Assembly: GCA_905221605.1 (NCBI GenBank)
Contig: CAJNDS010002596.1
Coordinates: 295,001-348,882, forward strand
Direction: 5' to 3'
Source of the DNA: Symbiodinium natans
Lineage: Eukaryota > Sar > Dinophyceae > Suessiales > Symbiodiniaceae
DNA length: 53,882 bases
The notes under the pieces are model-generated. The model did not search any database. It was given only the letters and a program-made list of their open reading frames with translations, and was not told the origin of the DNA. Below, in pieces: positions 11,688 to 23,180 of the stretch. Every line of letters starts with the position of its first letter. Positions within the stretch are counted from its first letter, which is position 1. The translations under genes and the position numbers were made by a program.

Positions 11688-11787
11688 CTTTGGGCCAGTA
11701 TTTGAGGTCTAGGGCTAAACCCTAAACCCTAAACCCTAAACCCTAAACCCTAAACGTTTACAGTAGGGTATTTTGGGTCATACAAGT

Positions 11788-14700
11788 CTAGGCCAGGCCG
11801 CACTTCTCGCGATTGGTCGGCGGACGACGCTCCATCGACACACAGTTCTCCGAGTAGTTGGCTGAATGACCTTACTTGGATGTTCATGGGTGATTACTTA
11901 TCAGTAGGGTTTAGCTTTCGGGTTTAGGGTTTAGGGGTACTGTTAAGTGGGTACTTTTACCCTGAGCCCTGGGAAAATCCTAAAAATAGAGCCCCCAAAT
12001 AGTACCCTATACTACCAGAACCACCTAGTCATTCTGGAAAACCTTGTGGGGATCCTCGGGTCCTCCCAGGGTACTTTTAAGTAGGGTTAGTAGGGTAACT
12101 CTGTACAATGCCTATATGAATACTTATAACCTTACTTATAAGTACCCATGAACCTCCAAGAAGCTGTCAACGTGAAATGCTCATTGAGGCTTAGGGCGGC
12201 TTAGATTCTCCCTATAAGCCCCAAACCCTGAAACCTTAAACCCGTCTTCAACCTTAAACTATCCCCCGTGAACCATCCATGGCCCTGAGGCTCTAAACCC
12301 TAAAAGCCCTAAACCCTAAACCCTAAACTCGAAGCCCTAAACCGTCCCCCTTCCCCCCCCTCCCCCACCCAAAGCTTAACTTGGTAGCCCTATGACCATA
12401 TTCTAGTCAGGCTGCACCTTTTGGCGTTGGTCGGTCCAAAAAAGGAGGCGAAAGGGCACCACTGGTAGCCTAAGCCCTAACCCTAAACCCTAGCCCTAAA
12501 CCCTAAACCCATTAGCCAAGGCAGCCGGGGTGGACTCTATCCGCCGAGCCGTTGAGCAGCGACACGAGGTCGAAGAAGACCTATCTAGGGTTTAGGGTTT
12601 AGGGTTTAGGGTTTGGGGTTTGGGGTTTAGGGTTTAGGGCTTGGGGTTGCGCGTCAGCTTCCGGGGGTGAAGAAGGGCTTGGGAGGGTTTTGGGGTTTAG
12701 GGTGGGGTGGGCTTTTCGGGCTTGGGGGTTTATGGTTTAGGGTTGAAGCCCTCTAGGTGGACAATTGGCTGACTGTCGCATGTGGCCCAGGCAGTGGACA
12801 ATTACTTGTCAGGACTTGGGGGGCCACTAGGTGACTACGTGGACAGGAGTTCTAGTCAGTTTGGATCGGCGGCTTGTTATTGGCTTGGCGCTGTGAACGG
12901 CCTGAGCCAAGAAACGGGTTTGCGAGACTTAGTCTGTGCGCCTGCACGCCTGGCTTTTTTGTGAGCCCTCCACCTACCCTGCAGCTCCAAAAACACTCGC
13001 CCTCACCGGAACATGTTGATACCGGAACCCTAAACCGTAAGTGTCACACTCTCAACTCGAGCAAGCCTAGAACCGTCAAACCTCGACTCTGCACCCTAAA
13101 CCCATGAACCCTAAACCCAAACCCTAAACCCATGAACCCCAAACCCGAAACCCATGAACCTGGTAACCGTCAGCTCATTGATCTTAGAGCCTGTGCGCGA
13201 CCTCCGAGAGTCACCCAAAGACTTCAGGGTTGGGTTCAAGGCATAGGGAAAGAGGAACCCTAGACCAAAGACCCTAACCCCTAAAAATCGAGGCCCGAAA
13301 CCCCCCTACACCCAAAACCCGAATCCCATCCACCCTAAACTCTAAACCCTAAACCCTAAACCCTAAACCCTAAACCCTAAACCCTAAACCCTAAACCCTA
13401 AACCCTCAGGCCCTAAACGCAGCAGCGTGGCTCCCCGAGCCAAGGAGTCTCCGAAGAAGGCGAGGCGGCTTGCCGGAGGCCTGCGAGGGTTGGCTGTTGG
13501 GGGCTAAGTTGAGGGTCCCTAAACCCTAAACCCTAAACCCCTAAACCCCTGAACCCTAAACCCCTAAGCCCCTACAAACATTAAAGCCCTAAGAGGTGTT
13601 AAGGTTTAGTGCTTTTCTTGGGGCCGGGTGTTCCGGGCAACTTAAGGTCCAGGGGTTTAGGGTTTAGGGTTTAGGGTCGAGGGTTCTCAGGGAGCCTGCC
13701 TTTCTGCTCCCTCCTCCCTTTACCTCCGTCCTTCATCAGGTCAATCCTGTCCCCCACTCCTTGCCAAGAAGCCCTAAACCCTCAACCCCCAGCCCTAAAC
13801 CCCCTGAGCCCTCAACTCTATATAAACGAACAAGGTTCCCTACTTGGAGTCCTTAAATCTAGTTACCTAGGAAAAACAGGCGAATTTGCTGCACAACTCT
13901 GAACCCCAAACCCCTTTGCCCCCGAACCCCAAACCTGAAAAACCCCAAACTCCAAACCCTCATCCCTCAACCCTAAATCCGGAATCCTAAACCCTAAACC
14001 TAAACCCGAAACCCCTAAACCCTAAACCCTAAACCCTAAACCCTAAACCCTAAACCCCAACCCTAAACCCTAAACCCTAAACCCTAAACCCTAAACCCTA
14101 AAGCCTAAACCCTAAACCCTGAACCCCCAACCCCAAACCCTAAACAAACCCGGAGCCCGACCCGGAAAACGCGCCTCGAGTCGAAGCAGGACAGACTGAG
14201 ATGCAGCAAAGGCTGCGCCTGGAAAGGCACCCCACCCCAGTCGCCCCCTGGGTTTAGGGTTTAGGGTTTAGGGTTTAGGGTTTAGGGTTTAGGGTTTAGG
14301 GTTCAGGATTTAGGGTTTAGGGTTTAGGGTTTAGGGTTTCCGGGGCCCAGGGCCCTCTACACAGGTGCCGTTTCGGGGTTTAGGGTTTGCGGCTCGGGGT
14401 GCAGGGCTTATACATGTCGGGCTTCAGGTTTGGGCTTTAGGGCACCATTCATGTAGGGCTGAGGGTTTAGGAGCTTAGGGTTTAGGGTTTAGGGTTTAGG
14501 GTTTAGGGTGGGCATAGCCAGAATGCAAGCTGTCCCGTGTCATGCGGCTCCGAACTCACAAGAGCGCAGGTACCCATGAACCGCCAGCGGCTCAACTCTC
14601 GACCCTGAACCCTGAACCCTAAACCCTAAACCCAACACCCTAAACCCTAAACCCCAAACCTAAACCCTAAACCCTAAACCCCAAACCCTAATCCCTAAAC

Positions 14701-15829
14701 CCTCAAACCGCCTCCGGCCCCTTCTGCGTCGGCGGCTCCACAAAGGTGGGGAGAGGGAGGTGGCAGCAGTGCAGGAAACCCACAACGCAGACGGCAAAAC
14801 CTCGGCTTCCCCCAGTTAGAGTTTAGGATCAAGGCTTGGTTTAGGGTTTAGGGTCTAGGGTCTAGGGTCTAGGGTTTAGGGTTTAGGGTTTAGGGTTTAG
14901 GGTTTAGGGTTTAGGGTTTAAGAATATGTATAGTGAAGAAGAGCCAAAGAATGGTGAGGCGGGTGTGGGAGGCGTGCGTGGGGCGTGGGAAGGCTTCAAA
15001 CGGTGCCACGAGAAGCAAGCAACAAGAGTCGTGGAACTGAGGCGCAGCAAAGCATGACACCCGGAAAGTTCCAAAATGGGACCCTAACCCCTAAAGAAGA
15101 AAGGGTTTTGGGTTAGGGTCTAGCGGGTTTAGGGTTTAGGGTTTGGATTTAGTACGGCTTAGGGCCGAAAGTCAGCCCGACCCTGCCTGCGAGACTTTTA
15201 TCTTTTAGGGAGGGGAGGGGCCAGATTAAAACCTAACCCCGCAACTCGGAAAACACATCGTATTCAAAACCCAACCGCTTGAACCCTTCACCTTAAACCC
15301 TTAACCTTACAAATTCTCAACAAGCCCCGCCGAGCTCGAACCCAAAACAGCAGTAAGGCTCGCTGCACCCCTAAACCCTAAACCCTCAACCCTAAACCCT
15401 CAACCCTCAACCCTAAACCCTAAACCCTAAACCCTAAACCCTAAACCCGTCGGGAGGCTCAGGGCGGCTGCCAGCACCCAGAGAGTCATGCAACATCGCC
15501 GTGTGGCGTTTGGGGAGGGGAGGGGAGGGGGGGGGGGGGGGGAGGCGGAAAAAACCCTAAACCCCAAACCCTAAACCCTAAACCCCAAACCCTAAACCCT
15601 AAACCCCAAACCCCAAACCCTAAACCCTAAACCCTAAACCTCGGCTTCCTGGCAGTTGGAGGGGCTCAGTGGTACTAGCAACTCGTATCTCCTACTGGTT
15701 GAGACTATGTTCTTGACCTTGTGGGCACTGCGGGCACTACAGATCAGGCAGGTCACCTGACCACTGCATATTACACTGAGCCAAGCATGAAGAAATCTTT
15801 TGCGGCGCTTGTGACTTTGACAGGCACGC

Positions 15830-15872
<43 letters not shown>

Positions 15873-18800
15873 GAAACGTTAGTTCGTCTGCCCTCAAGAC
15901 ACAGCGAACCTCACTTCCTGCAAAGCCTTTCCCTCCAAAACCCAAGTCTTATGCCATAAAAATGGGGCTATGAAGGCCTCAAACCAACGCCCTAACCCTG
16001 CGGGTCCATGTACCTTATTACTAGATGTTTGGGCCCCAAAGTCCCTCAAAAGGAGGCACTAAACTGAGGCCCACGTATTCCCTATTTGGGTACATGGACC
16101 CCTTAGGGTAAACCCCAAACCAGAACCTACAGTAAGCTCCAGCTAAGGGTAGTTTCGTGGGCACTTAATGTGGTCCCTTACCCTCTTTAAGAGGGCCCCG
16201 GTTCAGGGTCTATAGGGGTAGTTTCATGGGCCGGTCTCTTACCTCCTTTAAGGGGTTCTGATGTACAGGCCCTTCGTATAGGGCACATAAGGGGTCCCCT
16301 TTTAAGGGCCCATGCTAAGCCGAATGGCCTGCACTCACTTCCGGGCACCCGGACCCCCGCCGCGTTGCACGAAGATGCTCCGCTCATTGAAGAGGAAGGT
16401 CCCTCTTTCATAGATGCCTTCGTAGGGGACCCTAAACCCTAAACCCTAAACCCTAAACCCTAAACCCTAAACCCTAAACCCTAAACCCTAAACCCTAAAC
16501 AAGGGTAAGGGACCATGCTAAGGGCCCATGGTTCCAACCTTAGACTTTGAGGTTGAAGGCTTTGGGTTTCGAGTTTAGGGCTTAGGGTTTAGGGTTTAGG
16601 GTTTAAGGTTTAGGGTTTAGGATTTAGGGTTTAGGGTTTAGGATTTAGGGTTTAGGGCTCAGGGTTTGGGGGTTGAGGGTCGGAATTGCATGTCTTCTGC
16701 CTGGAGGAACTTGGGGTGCTATGAAAAGCAACACTCTCGATATATTGCCAAAGCCTACACACCGTGAACCACGTGAGGATTTTCAAGCCTCTGCCCTACA
16801 GCCCTGCAGACCGGGGTCTTGCTGATGTCCAAGCTGCGGAACACTATGCGTGTGAACAGCGAACGGCTGCTGTTGCTGTATGGACAGGAAGATGCTGGTG
16901 GTTCAGGGTTTTGGACTCTAGTTCCACGGTCCTACTGCGAAGAAGCCCAAAACCCCGTGTCCCGAGCGGGATCTAAAGGTTCCCCTAGATTACAAGGCCA
17001 AACCGTCGTGGCCCCAACAAAGACATGGCTACTTTGGACGCTCGTAGTTCGCAAGTCATATCTTTTGTCGTTGGAGCCCCTGATCACGCAGGGCTTCTTT
17101 CGACCCAGATGTTCAACCTCTTCCCCCCAGAAGTGTGCCCGTAATTGAGCCTTTGTTTTAAGCCTTTGTTAAGGGGATACCTCGAGGGGGTGCAACAAAG
17201 CCGAAGCCTCAAAAGAGGCTCAGGGTTGAGGATCTTGGGTTTATAAGTTGTTAGGATCTGTTTAGGCATTGTCTGCAGCCGCGCGCACCATTGAGATCTT
17301 GCGTGCCGTTCTCGTCGCCACCAACGACCTTGACAAATGCTTTGTGTGGCCCTTGCTACTGTAAGGGTCTCGGGTGTAGGATACCCAGACCCCTGGGAGG
17401 ATCCAAAAAATGGATTTACGGCGGTTTTAGGGTTTATGGGGGTTTAATTCGGGGTTACGGGGTTAAGGGTTTATAGGGTTGAGGGTTTAGGTTTTAGGGT
17501 TTGGGGTAAAAGGGTTCCGAAGAATGACCCAATGGTAGTATAGGGGGTACTCTTTGGGGGCTCTATTTTTTGGATCCTCCCAGAGGTTCCTGGGTAGTTC
17601 AGGGCGGAGGAAATCTGATTTTTTGTTGGGCTTCAGGGTGTCGGTATTAGCCCTAAACCCTAAACCCTAAACCCTAAACCCTAAACCCTAAACCCTAAAC
17701 CCTAAACGGCATCTGAAACCCAACACGAGGTGCGACACAGCGGTAAACTAAGGCCTAAACCCCCAAACCCATATGCTTCCCCTTATACTTACAGTCCCTA
17801 ATCGGGATGATAGGACCCCAATAATGCAGGACTGTTAGTATAAAGGGGAGCATCCCGAGCCATAAACCTCAAACAGGGACCCCAAAGCCCAGAACCCGAA
17901 ATTGCCCAACCCAAAAATTCCTTGTTACAAAGCGTTTAGGGTTTAGGGCCCAGACCTCAGTCCGGCAGCACCCACGTCAGACGCCCTCAAAGAAACCCGA
18001 GCTGGATCCCAAACCCCTAAACCCCCGAACCCCCAATCCTAGGCTCGAAACTTCTATTTTCAAGATGCTTAAGCCCTAGACCCCAAAACCCTAAGCCCTA
18101 ACCAGCCTGCCGCACAGGGCATATAGGGGTCTTACTTGAAGAATCAAGGTGTAACCGATCTACAAACCCCCTAAACCCTAAACCCTACACCCTAAACCCT
18201 AAACCCTGAATCCTAAACCCTAAACCATAAACCCTGAACCCTAAACCCTGAACCCGAAACTCTACAAAGTAGGGAGCTCGGACGCCGGACCCGGAGGTAT
18301 CCGCCACCGCATGGGTAGCCCGAAGGAAGCCTCAGCTTTTTCAGATGTGGGGTTTAGGGTTTAGGGTTTAGGGTTTAGGGTTAAGGGCTTAGGGTTTCGG
18401 GTTTAGGGTTTAAGGTTTAGGGTTTGATTAGGTTTAGGGTTTAGGGTTCAGGGGGCTTCGGGTTTGGGGGCTGTAGAGTCTAGGGCTCAGAAGGGTTTAC
18501 AGCCGGGCTTCGCGTATTCCGATCACCGGCGTCCCCCCGCTTGACGTTAATACGGTTTTGAAGCATCAGGGAAGAGCGGAGGTTGTAGGGTTTAGGGCTA
18601 AGGGTTTCGGATTTAGGGTTTAGGGTTTAGGGTTTCGGATTTAGGGTTTAGGGGTGTTATACGGGTTTCATGCAGAGAGCGGATTTGGGCTCATGCGTTG
18701 GGGTTAGGGTGGTCGGGGACAGTACCCCAAACCCGAAACCCTAAACGCTGAAAGCCTTCAGCGTAAACGTCAGAGGCTTCTGGTTTTGTTGCCACTCTAG

Positions 18801-19899
18801 GGTTTCTAGATTCTAGGGTTTAGGGTGCAGGGTTTAGGATACGATTATGGAGGTTGGCTGAGAGGGCCAACCACCTGAAACGCGTGAAATGCCCTAAAAC
18901 TCAGGAGTGCATTGAGCCTCCCTGAATCTCAGAGAAAAAACAGTAAGAGCGCCTGAGGATAAGAACCATTGGGGGGGGGGGGTATTTTGCAGGTCCCCTA
19001 TTGTCGTAAACCCCCAAATACATCACTCTCATACAACTACTTAAACTACTATTTGCTTAAGAACCCCAAAAGATAACAATCCATTACCGGTAGTAAGGAA
19101 TATTATTTTCATTTTTCGGGGTTCCTAAGCAATTGGTAGTACCTGGTAGGAAAAGATGCCTTCTAATAGTGCCCCAGAGGGTTTCCCCTTCATCGCCTCT
19201 TCAGGATCCAGCAGAGCCGTGTCAACCCGACAGCCTAAGCCCGAAACAATAACCCCGAAAGCCGAAACCCTAAACCCTAAACCCTACACTTAGGCCCTAA
19301 ACCCTAAACCCTAAACCCTAAGTCCTAAACCCTAAACCCTAAACCCTGAAACCGACTGGGCGTCTTGCAGCTTGATTCCGTCCGTGCCGTTCTCCATCCC
19401 AGAGCCGTTGAAGGTCAGGCTGCATCGCTCGCCTCAGGATTTAGGGTTTAGGGGTTTAGGGTTTAGGGTTTAGCAAGGTTCCCGAATACTCCCCACTACT
19501 CTCCCTAAGGCTCCCTAAGCTTCCCGAAAGTTCCCTAGGGCCCTAGGTACCTACCCCGCATGAACCCCCCTCCCTTAAGAACCCTATTACAAGATTCTGG
19601 ATATATATATATATAAATATACACACACAGAGCGAAAAACCGAATACAGACATATAGCGAAACCGAACCAGAAGCATCATCAGTGACAATAACAGCACTA
19701 TACTTGTATAACTGCAAGAAGAAGGCGGCTTCATCACTACCGTAAGGAAATCAGCTTTATCAGGGACCCAAAGTAGGCTTGAGGGATTTGCGTTTCGGAG
19801 CCCTAAGCCCTCACCCCACCAGATTGCAGCCCATCCACCCAGGGAGCAGGTCCTCGCATAGCGCCCGCGCTCAACGCCCTTGACGACAAGGATGCCCAC
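11788..19899 (-). CDS. Many-exon gene of unknown function (gene B, partial model)
   Basis: Eight consecutive minus-strand exons agree in phase: 18330-18286 (LPSGYPCGGGYLRV), 17985-17963, 17351-17287 (KAFVKVVGGDENGTQD), 17117-17078 (VEHLGRKKPCVI), 16417-16361 (YERGTFLFNERSIF), 15917-15892, 15717-15640 (YELLVPLSPSNCQE) and one starting at 14800. Further exons: 14218-14175, 13480-13419 (RLAFFGDSLARG), 13190-13160 (SKINELTVT), 12580-12526 (VFFDLVSLLNG) and 11870-11788, ending CGLA and TAG. Likely upstream exons are 19899-19853, 19432-19362 (SLTFNGSGMENGTDG) and 19234-19197. All acceptors are AG|G; donors are GC, GT or GA. I do not recognise the family. The start is not found; an ATG exon at 21302-21273 is possible. 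At least one exon is missing between 13160 and 12580. Confidence 0.58.
11871..12160. mobile_element. Family A inverted-repeat elements, one or two copies
   Basis: ACTTGGATGTTCATGGGTG begins at 11873, and the opposite arm TTATAAGTACCCATGAACC with CTCCAAG ends near 12160. The terminal AG (minus strand) at 11872-11871 is the acceptor of the last exon of gene B. Confidence 0.6.
12377..12475. mobile_element. Family B inverted-repeat element, copy 1
   Basis: About 95 bp with ends ACTTGGTAGCCC and GGTAGCCTAAG in inverted orientation. Other copies are at 25678, 33281, 34401 and 48876. Confidence 0.6.
13331..13412. repeat. CCCTAAA array used at a splice donor
   Basis: About 11 heptamers. On the minus strand the exon at 13480-13419 is followed directly by GTTTAGGG, so the donor GT at 13418-13417 is part of a telomere unit. 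Confidence 0.85.
13988..14128. repeat. CCCTAAA array
   Basis: About 18 heptamers with a few CCCCAA and CTAAAGC variants; inside an intron of gene B. Confidence 0.9.
15828..15871. repeat. (GA)n microsatellite
   Basis: About 20 GA dinucleotides inside a predicted intron of gene B. A similar GA tract lies at 45975-46004. Confidence 0.95.
16005..16107. mobile_element. Inverted-repeat element, family I copy 2
   Basis: Ends GGTCCATGTACC and GGTACATGGACCCC are inverted copies. It shares the internal TGGGCCC...AAAGTC...CTCAAAAG core with the copy at 9041. Confidence 0.75.
16142..16340. mobile_element. Family D inverted-repeat element, copy 1
   Basis: Two overlapping or nested units bearing GGTCCCTTACC, CCTTTAAGGGG and AAGGGCCCATGCTAAG. 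Related copies are at 24352, 46155 and 51035. Confidence 0.5.
16430..16502. repeat. CCCTAAA array
   Basis: About 10 heptamers immediately upstream (minus strand) of the gene B exon 16417-16361. Confidence 0.9.
17777..17862. mobile_element. Family C inverted-repeat element, copy 1
   Basis: ATGCTTCCCCTTATAC and GTATAAAGGGGAGCATCCC are inverted ends enclosing AGTCCCTAATCGGGATGAT. Confidence 0.7.
18965..19165. mobile_element. Family L inverted-repeat element, copy 1
   Basis: CTATTTGCTTAAGAACCCC and GGGGTTCCTAAGCAATTGG form the arms. A partner copy lies at 40095-40200. Confidence 0.65.
19470..19590. mobile_element. Family G inverted-repeat element, copy 2
   Basis: Contains CTCCCTAAGCTTCCC-like ladders and ends CCCTCCCTTAAGAACCCTA. 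Related copies are at 3783, 34766 and 36530. Confidence 0.6.
19600..19632. repeat. (AT)n(AC)n microsatellite
   Basis: TATATATATATATAAATATACACACACA. Another TC/AT/GT run lies at 20262-20310. Confidence 0.9.
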
Positions 19900-20277
19900 C
19901 TTCACAATGGTTCGAAATGCTGCTGTAAAAACCTAAACCCTAAGCCCCACACCCTAAACCAGCTAGTAGCGCCTCTCTTTCGGATCTGACCATCTACTGC
20001 ATAGGCACATTATATATGCACGCTTTGGGCTTCTGTCGAGCTCAAGCCCTAAACCCTCCATCCTGGACCCTAAACCCTAAACCCTGAATCCTAAGCCCTA
20101 ACCTAGACACTAAACCACCAGACCATGAGCAGCAGGGCTTTGCCACAGTGTGCTCTTCAGGGTTTAGGGTTTAGGGTTTCGGGTTTAGGGTGAAGGCTTA
20201 CTGCCTTGTGTCGACCTGTCTAGTGGAGGTAGAGCCTAGGACTGCAAAGTACAAAGGTCTCTCTCGCTCTCTCTGTC

Positions 20278-20308
<31 letters not shown>

Positions 20309-21362
20309 ACAAGATAAATAAATCTAGCTGATATAAAACCGTCTGAATATATGTGTGTACATATACAACTGGTGTGAGCACGGCCGGGGGCGAGCCGAAG
20401 AGTCTAAGCCCTAAACCTAAACCCAAAAAAAAACCCTAAACCCCAAAGCGTGAACCTTGAGCCCTCAATCCTAAACTAACCCTCAACCCTAAACCCCAAA
20501 CCTTAAACCATAAACCCGGAACCCTAAACCCTAAACCCAACCCTTATTGCTTGGGGTCCAGCGACTTGGGCGCTGCGGAATCACCATGCTCACGCGGATG
20601 CGCTGGGCCGGGCCGAGGCGGGTCGCGTAGCGTTAAAATTAAGGGCCCATGTAACTACCCTTACAAAGCCTAAACCCTAAACCCTTACAATTCAGGGGCC
20701 TAGTTGCGACTACCGGTGCAACACATTGGGGGGTCGATGGCGGGGCGAACCAGGGTCTAGGTCCAGGGTGGCTGCCGATGAGCGAGGGGTTTAGGGTGTG
20801 TAGGGTATAGGGTTTAGGGTTTAGGGTTTAGGGTTTAGGGTTTAGGGTTTAGGGTTTAGCTCTCAACTCGAAAGCCTAGACCCTAAACCTCTGGGTGCAA
20901 GAGCCGCGGAGCCTCCTCCGTAAAGTGGCTGGCGTTGGCACAGGATGACAACCTCAAGCATTTAGGGTTTAGGGTTTAGGGTTTAGGGTTTGGGGTTTGT
21001 AAGGGTTGCTTTGCTCGGAGAGTTCAGGGTTTCAACGGCCTCCCGTCCTTGGCAACGGCATTGGCGTGTTGTTTCCAGGGCTTAGGGACAATGCTGAATG
21101 AACCAGCCTTCGCGCAGCCGGCACGCCCGCGCACGGCTCCGGTTGAACAGGGTGTTCACTCCTAAACTAGGGCCTCGACCCTGAACTCTACACCTTATAA
21201 GCCCCTAAACCCTGAACCCTAAACCCTAAACCCTAAACCCTAAATCCTAAACCCTAAACCCTAAACCCTGGCCTGTGAACTTGGGACTAGAGAACCGACC
21301 ATAGAACACCCGCCAGCCCCAAAACCCAATGCTATGGCTGAGGGTTTAGTGCTTAGGGTTTA

Positions 21363-21461
21363 GGGATGTTCCCCCTTGTACTAACAGTCCTTAATAGGGA
21401 TGATAATAGGGGGTACGATCATCCCTATTAAGGACTGTTCGTATAAGGGGGAACATCCCAA
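21363..21461. mobile_element. Family C inverted-repeat element, copy 2 (best hairpin)
   Basis: Nearly perfect palindrome: arms GGGATGTTCCCCCTTGTAC and GTATAAGGGGGAACATCCC, with inner arms AGTCCTTAATAGGGATGAT and ATCATCCCTATTAAGGACT. It sits just downstream of the ANK2 stop. Confidence 0.9.
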
Positions 21462-21471
21462 ATTTTAGGGT

Positions 21472-22800
21472 CTAGGGCCACTTTGGCTTGCTTTTGGCCG
21501 ACTTAGCTCTCAGCAAGCATACAATCTCTGCGTGGCCCAAGGAAGATGCGCGGATGAGAGCGGTCTCGCCGGACTCGTCTTGCAAGCTCTTGTCGGCACC
21601 AGCGTCCAGCAGCAAACGTACAAACTCAACATGGCCCTTGGAACATGCGCGAATGAGAGCGGTCTCGCCGAACTCGTGCTGCAAGTTCTTGTCGGCACCA
21701 GCGTCCAGCAGCAAGCGTACAGTCTCGACGTGGCCCTCGGAACATGCGCACATGAGGGCGGTATCGCCTAACTCGCGCTGCAAGTTCTTGCCGGCACCAG
21801 CGTCCAGCAGCACGCGTACAGTCTCGACGTGGCCCTTGGAACATGCGTGCATGAGAGCGGTCCCGCCGGACTCGTCCTGCAAGTTCTTGTCGGCACCAGC
21901 GTCCAGCAGCAAACGTACAGTCTCGACGTGGCCCTCAGAACATGCGCACATGAGGGCGGTCTCGCCGAACTCGTCCTGCAAATTCTTGCCGGCTCCAGCG
22001 TCCAGCAGCAAACGTACAGTCTCGACGTGGCCCTTGGAACATGCGCGCATGAGAGCGGTCATTGGTGACCCTTCCTGCCAATTGTTGTCGGCACCATAGT
22101 CCAACAGCAAGCGTGCAATCTCGACGTGGCCCTTGGAACATGCGAGCCCGAGAGCGGTCAAGCCGGACCTTTCAAATTCGTCTGTCCAGGCACCAGCATC
22201 CAGCAGCAAACGTACAATCTGGATGTGGCCCTGTAACGATGCATGCATAAGAGCGCTCTTGCCAGAATAATAATCGCAGTAGAACTTGTCGGCACCAGCG
22301 TCCAGCAGCAAACGTACAGTCTCGACGTGACCCTCGGAACATGCGCGCATGAGGGCGGTCTCGCCTAACTCGTCCTGCAAGTTCTTGTCGGCACCAGCGT
22401 CCAGCAGCAAACGCACAATCCCAACATGGCCCTTGGAACATGCTAGCATGAGAATGGTCTCGCCGGACATTTCCTGAAAGTTCTTGTCGACACCAGCTGC
22501 CAGCAGAGCACGGCCCACTTCCACATGGCCTGTATCGGCAACGTACTCGAAAAACTCGTCTTTAGCCAGATGCATCTGCCCAGGACGGAGGGTGGATAGC
22601 AGCACCAGCTGCAGGTCAACCGGCTCAGCTAGAGGAGCACCATCCTCCAAGCAACGACCAGCATGTAGTAGCCGTTGAAGGCAGACTGGGAAGCCATGCT
22701 GGCTTCGCAAGTGGCGTTTCAAGTCGATCACCTGGCCAAGTGTGTCGCCCACGGGCGCCGCGGCCAGCTCTTGCCCGGAAACACTCCAAACACGCAACAT
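21472..22800 (-). CDS. Ankyrin-repeat protein with ubiquitin-like N-terminus (ANK2)
   Basis: The frame is open from ATG 22920 (482 aa). The start at 22800 (442 aa) is preferred because it aligns with the ANK1 start MLRVWSVSG. Residues 1-75 form the same ubiquitin-like head as ANK1, and about 10 ankyrin repeats follow (about 81-433). The tail CLLRAKSAKSKPKWP matches the ANK1 tail through KPK and then stops. Repeats at about 242-373 occur as 66-residue pairs (DAGAGKNLQ.../DAGADKNLQ...). It is a scaffold-type protein with unknown partner. The upstream region 22801-22971 is also homologous to ANK1, so the duplication included the 5' end. The homology stops exactly where a telomere array begins (22972). 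Confidence 0.92.
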   Translation of the reverse strand: MLRVWSVSGQELAAAPVGDTLGQVIDLKRHLRSQHGFPVCLQRLLHAGRCLEDGAPLAEPVDLQLVLLSTLRPGQMHLAKDEFFEYVADTGHVEVGRALLAAGVDKNFQEMSGETILMLACSKGHVGIVRLLLDAGADKNLQDELGETALMRACSEGHVETVRLLLDAGADKFYCDYYSGKSALMHASLQGHIQIVRLLLDAGAWTDEFERSGLTALGLACSKGHVEIARLLLDYGADNNWQEGSPMTALMRACSKGHVETVRLLLDAGAGKNLQDEFGETALMCACSEGHVETVRLLLDAGADKNLQDESGGTALMHACSKGHVETVRVLLDAGAGKNLQRELGDTALMCACSEGHVETVRLLLDAGADKNLQHEFGETALIRACSKGHVEFVRLLLDAGADKSLQDESGETALIRASSLGHAEIVCLLRAKSAKSKPKWP

Positions 22801-22971
22801 AGGGTGGACTTGAAGGGCCTTCCCTACCAATAAGCCAGGGATGAAACTAAGCGGGAGGAATTCTCCAGGCTGGCGTCCGAGCGTTTGGTTTCGGAAAGTT
22901 GTTGAAATAGTATGTCCCATGAGGGGAAGACATGCTGAACATCCTCTTGACCGTCCCTTGCGATTGTCTTG

Positions 22972-23180
22972 GTTTAGGGTTTAGGGTTTAGGGTTTAGGG
23001 TTTAGGGTTTAGGGTTTAGGGTTTAGGGTTTAGGGTTTAGGGTTCAGGGTTCAGGGTTCAGGGTTCAGGGTTTAGGGTTTAGGGTTTAGGGTTTAGGGTT
23101 TAGGGTTTAGGGTGTAGGGTTTAGGGTTTCGGGTCTAGGGTCTAGGGTCTAGGGTTTAGGGTTTAGGGTTTAGGGAGCCC
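22972..23180. repeat. Long TTTAGGG array 5' of ANK2
   Basis: About 28 heptamers with runs of TTCAGGG and TCTAGGG variants. It starts at the last base of ANK1/ANK2 homology. A C17-18 tract follows at 23281. Confidence 0.95.

Noticed and set aside
13160-13480. SGNH/GDSL hydrolase assignment for gene B from FFGDSLARG and ADRVHPG
   Set aside because: The two motifs would be only about 50 residues apart, while the fold needs well over 100; kept as a note only.
15634-15945. 103 aa ORF with a long Leu-Ser run
   Set aside because: The Leu-Ser run is the GA microsatellite. Only its two ends look like exons, and these are included in gene B.
9000-21200. Plus-strand exon reading of the unique segments (for example open frames at 12782, 14925 and 21026)
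   Set aside because: Short GC-rich pieces are open in several frames. Only the minus-strand reading gives consistent AG|G acceptors, matching phases and agreement with neighbouring gene direction.
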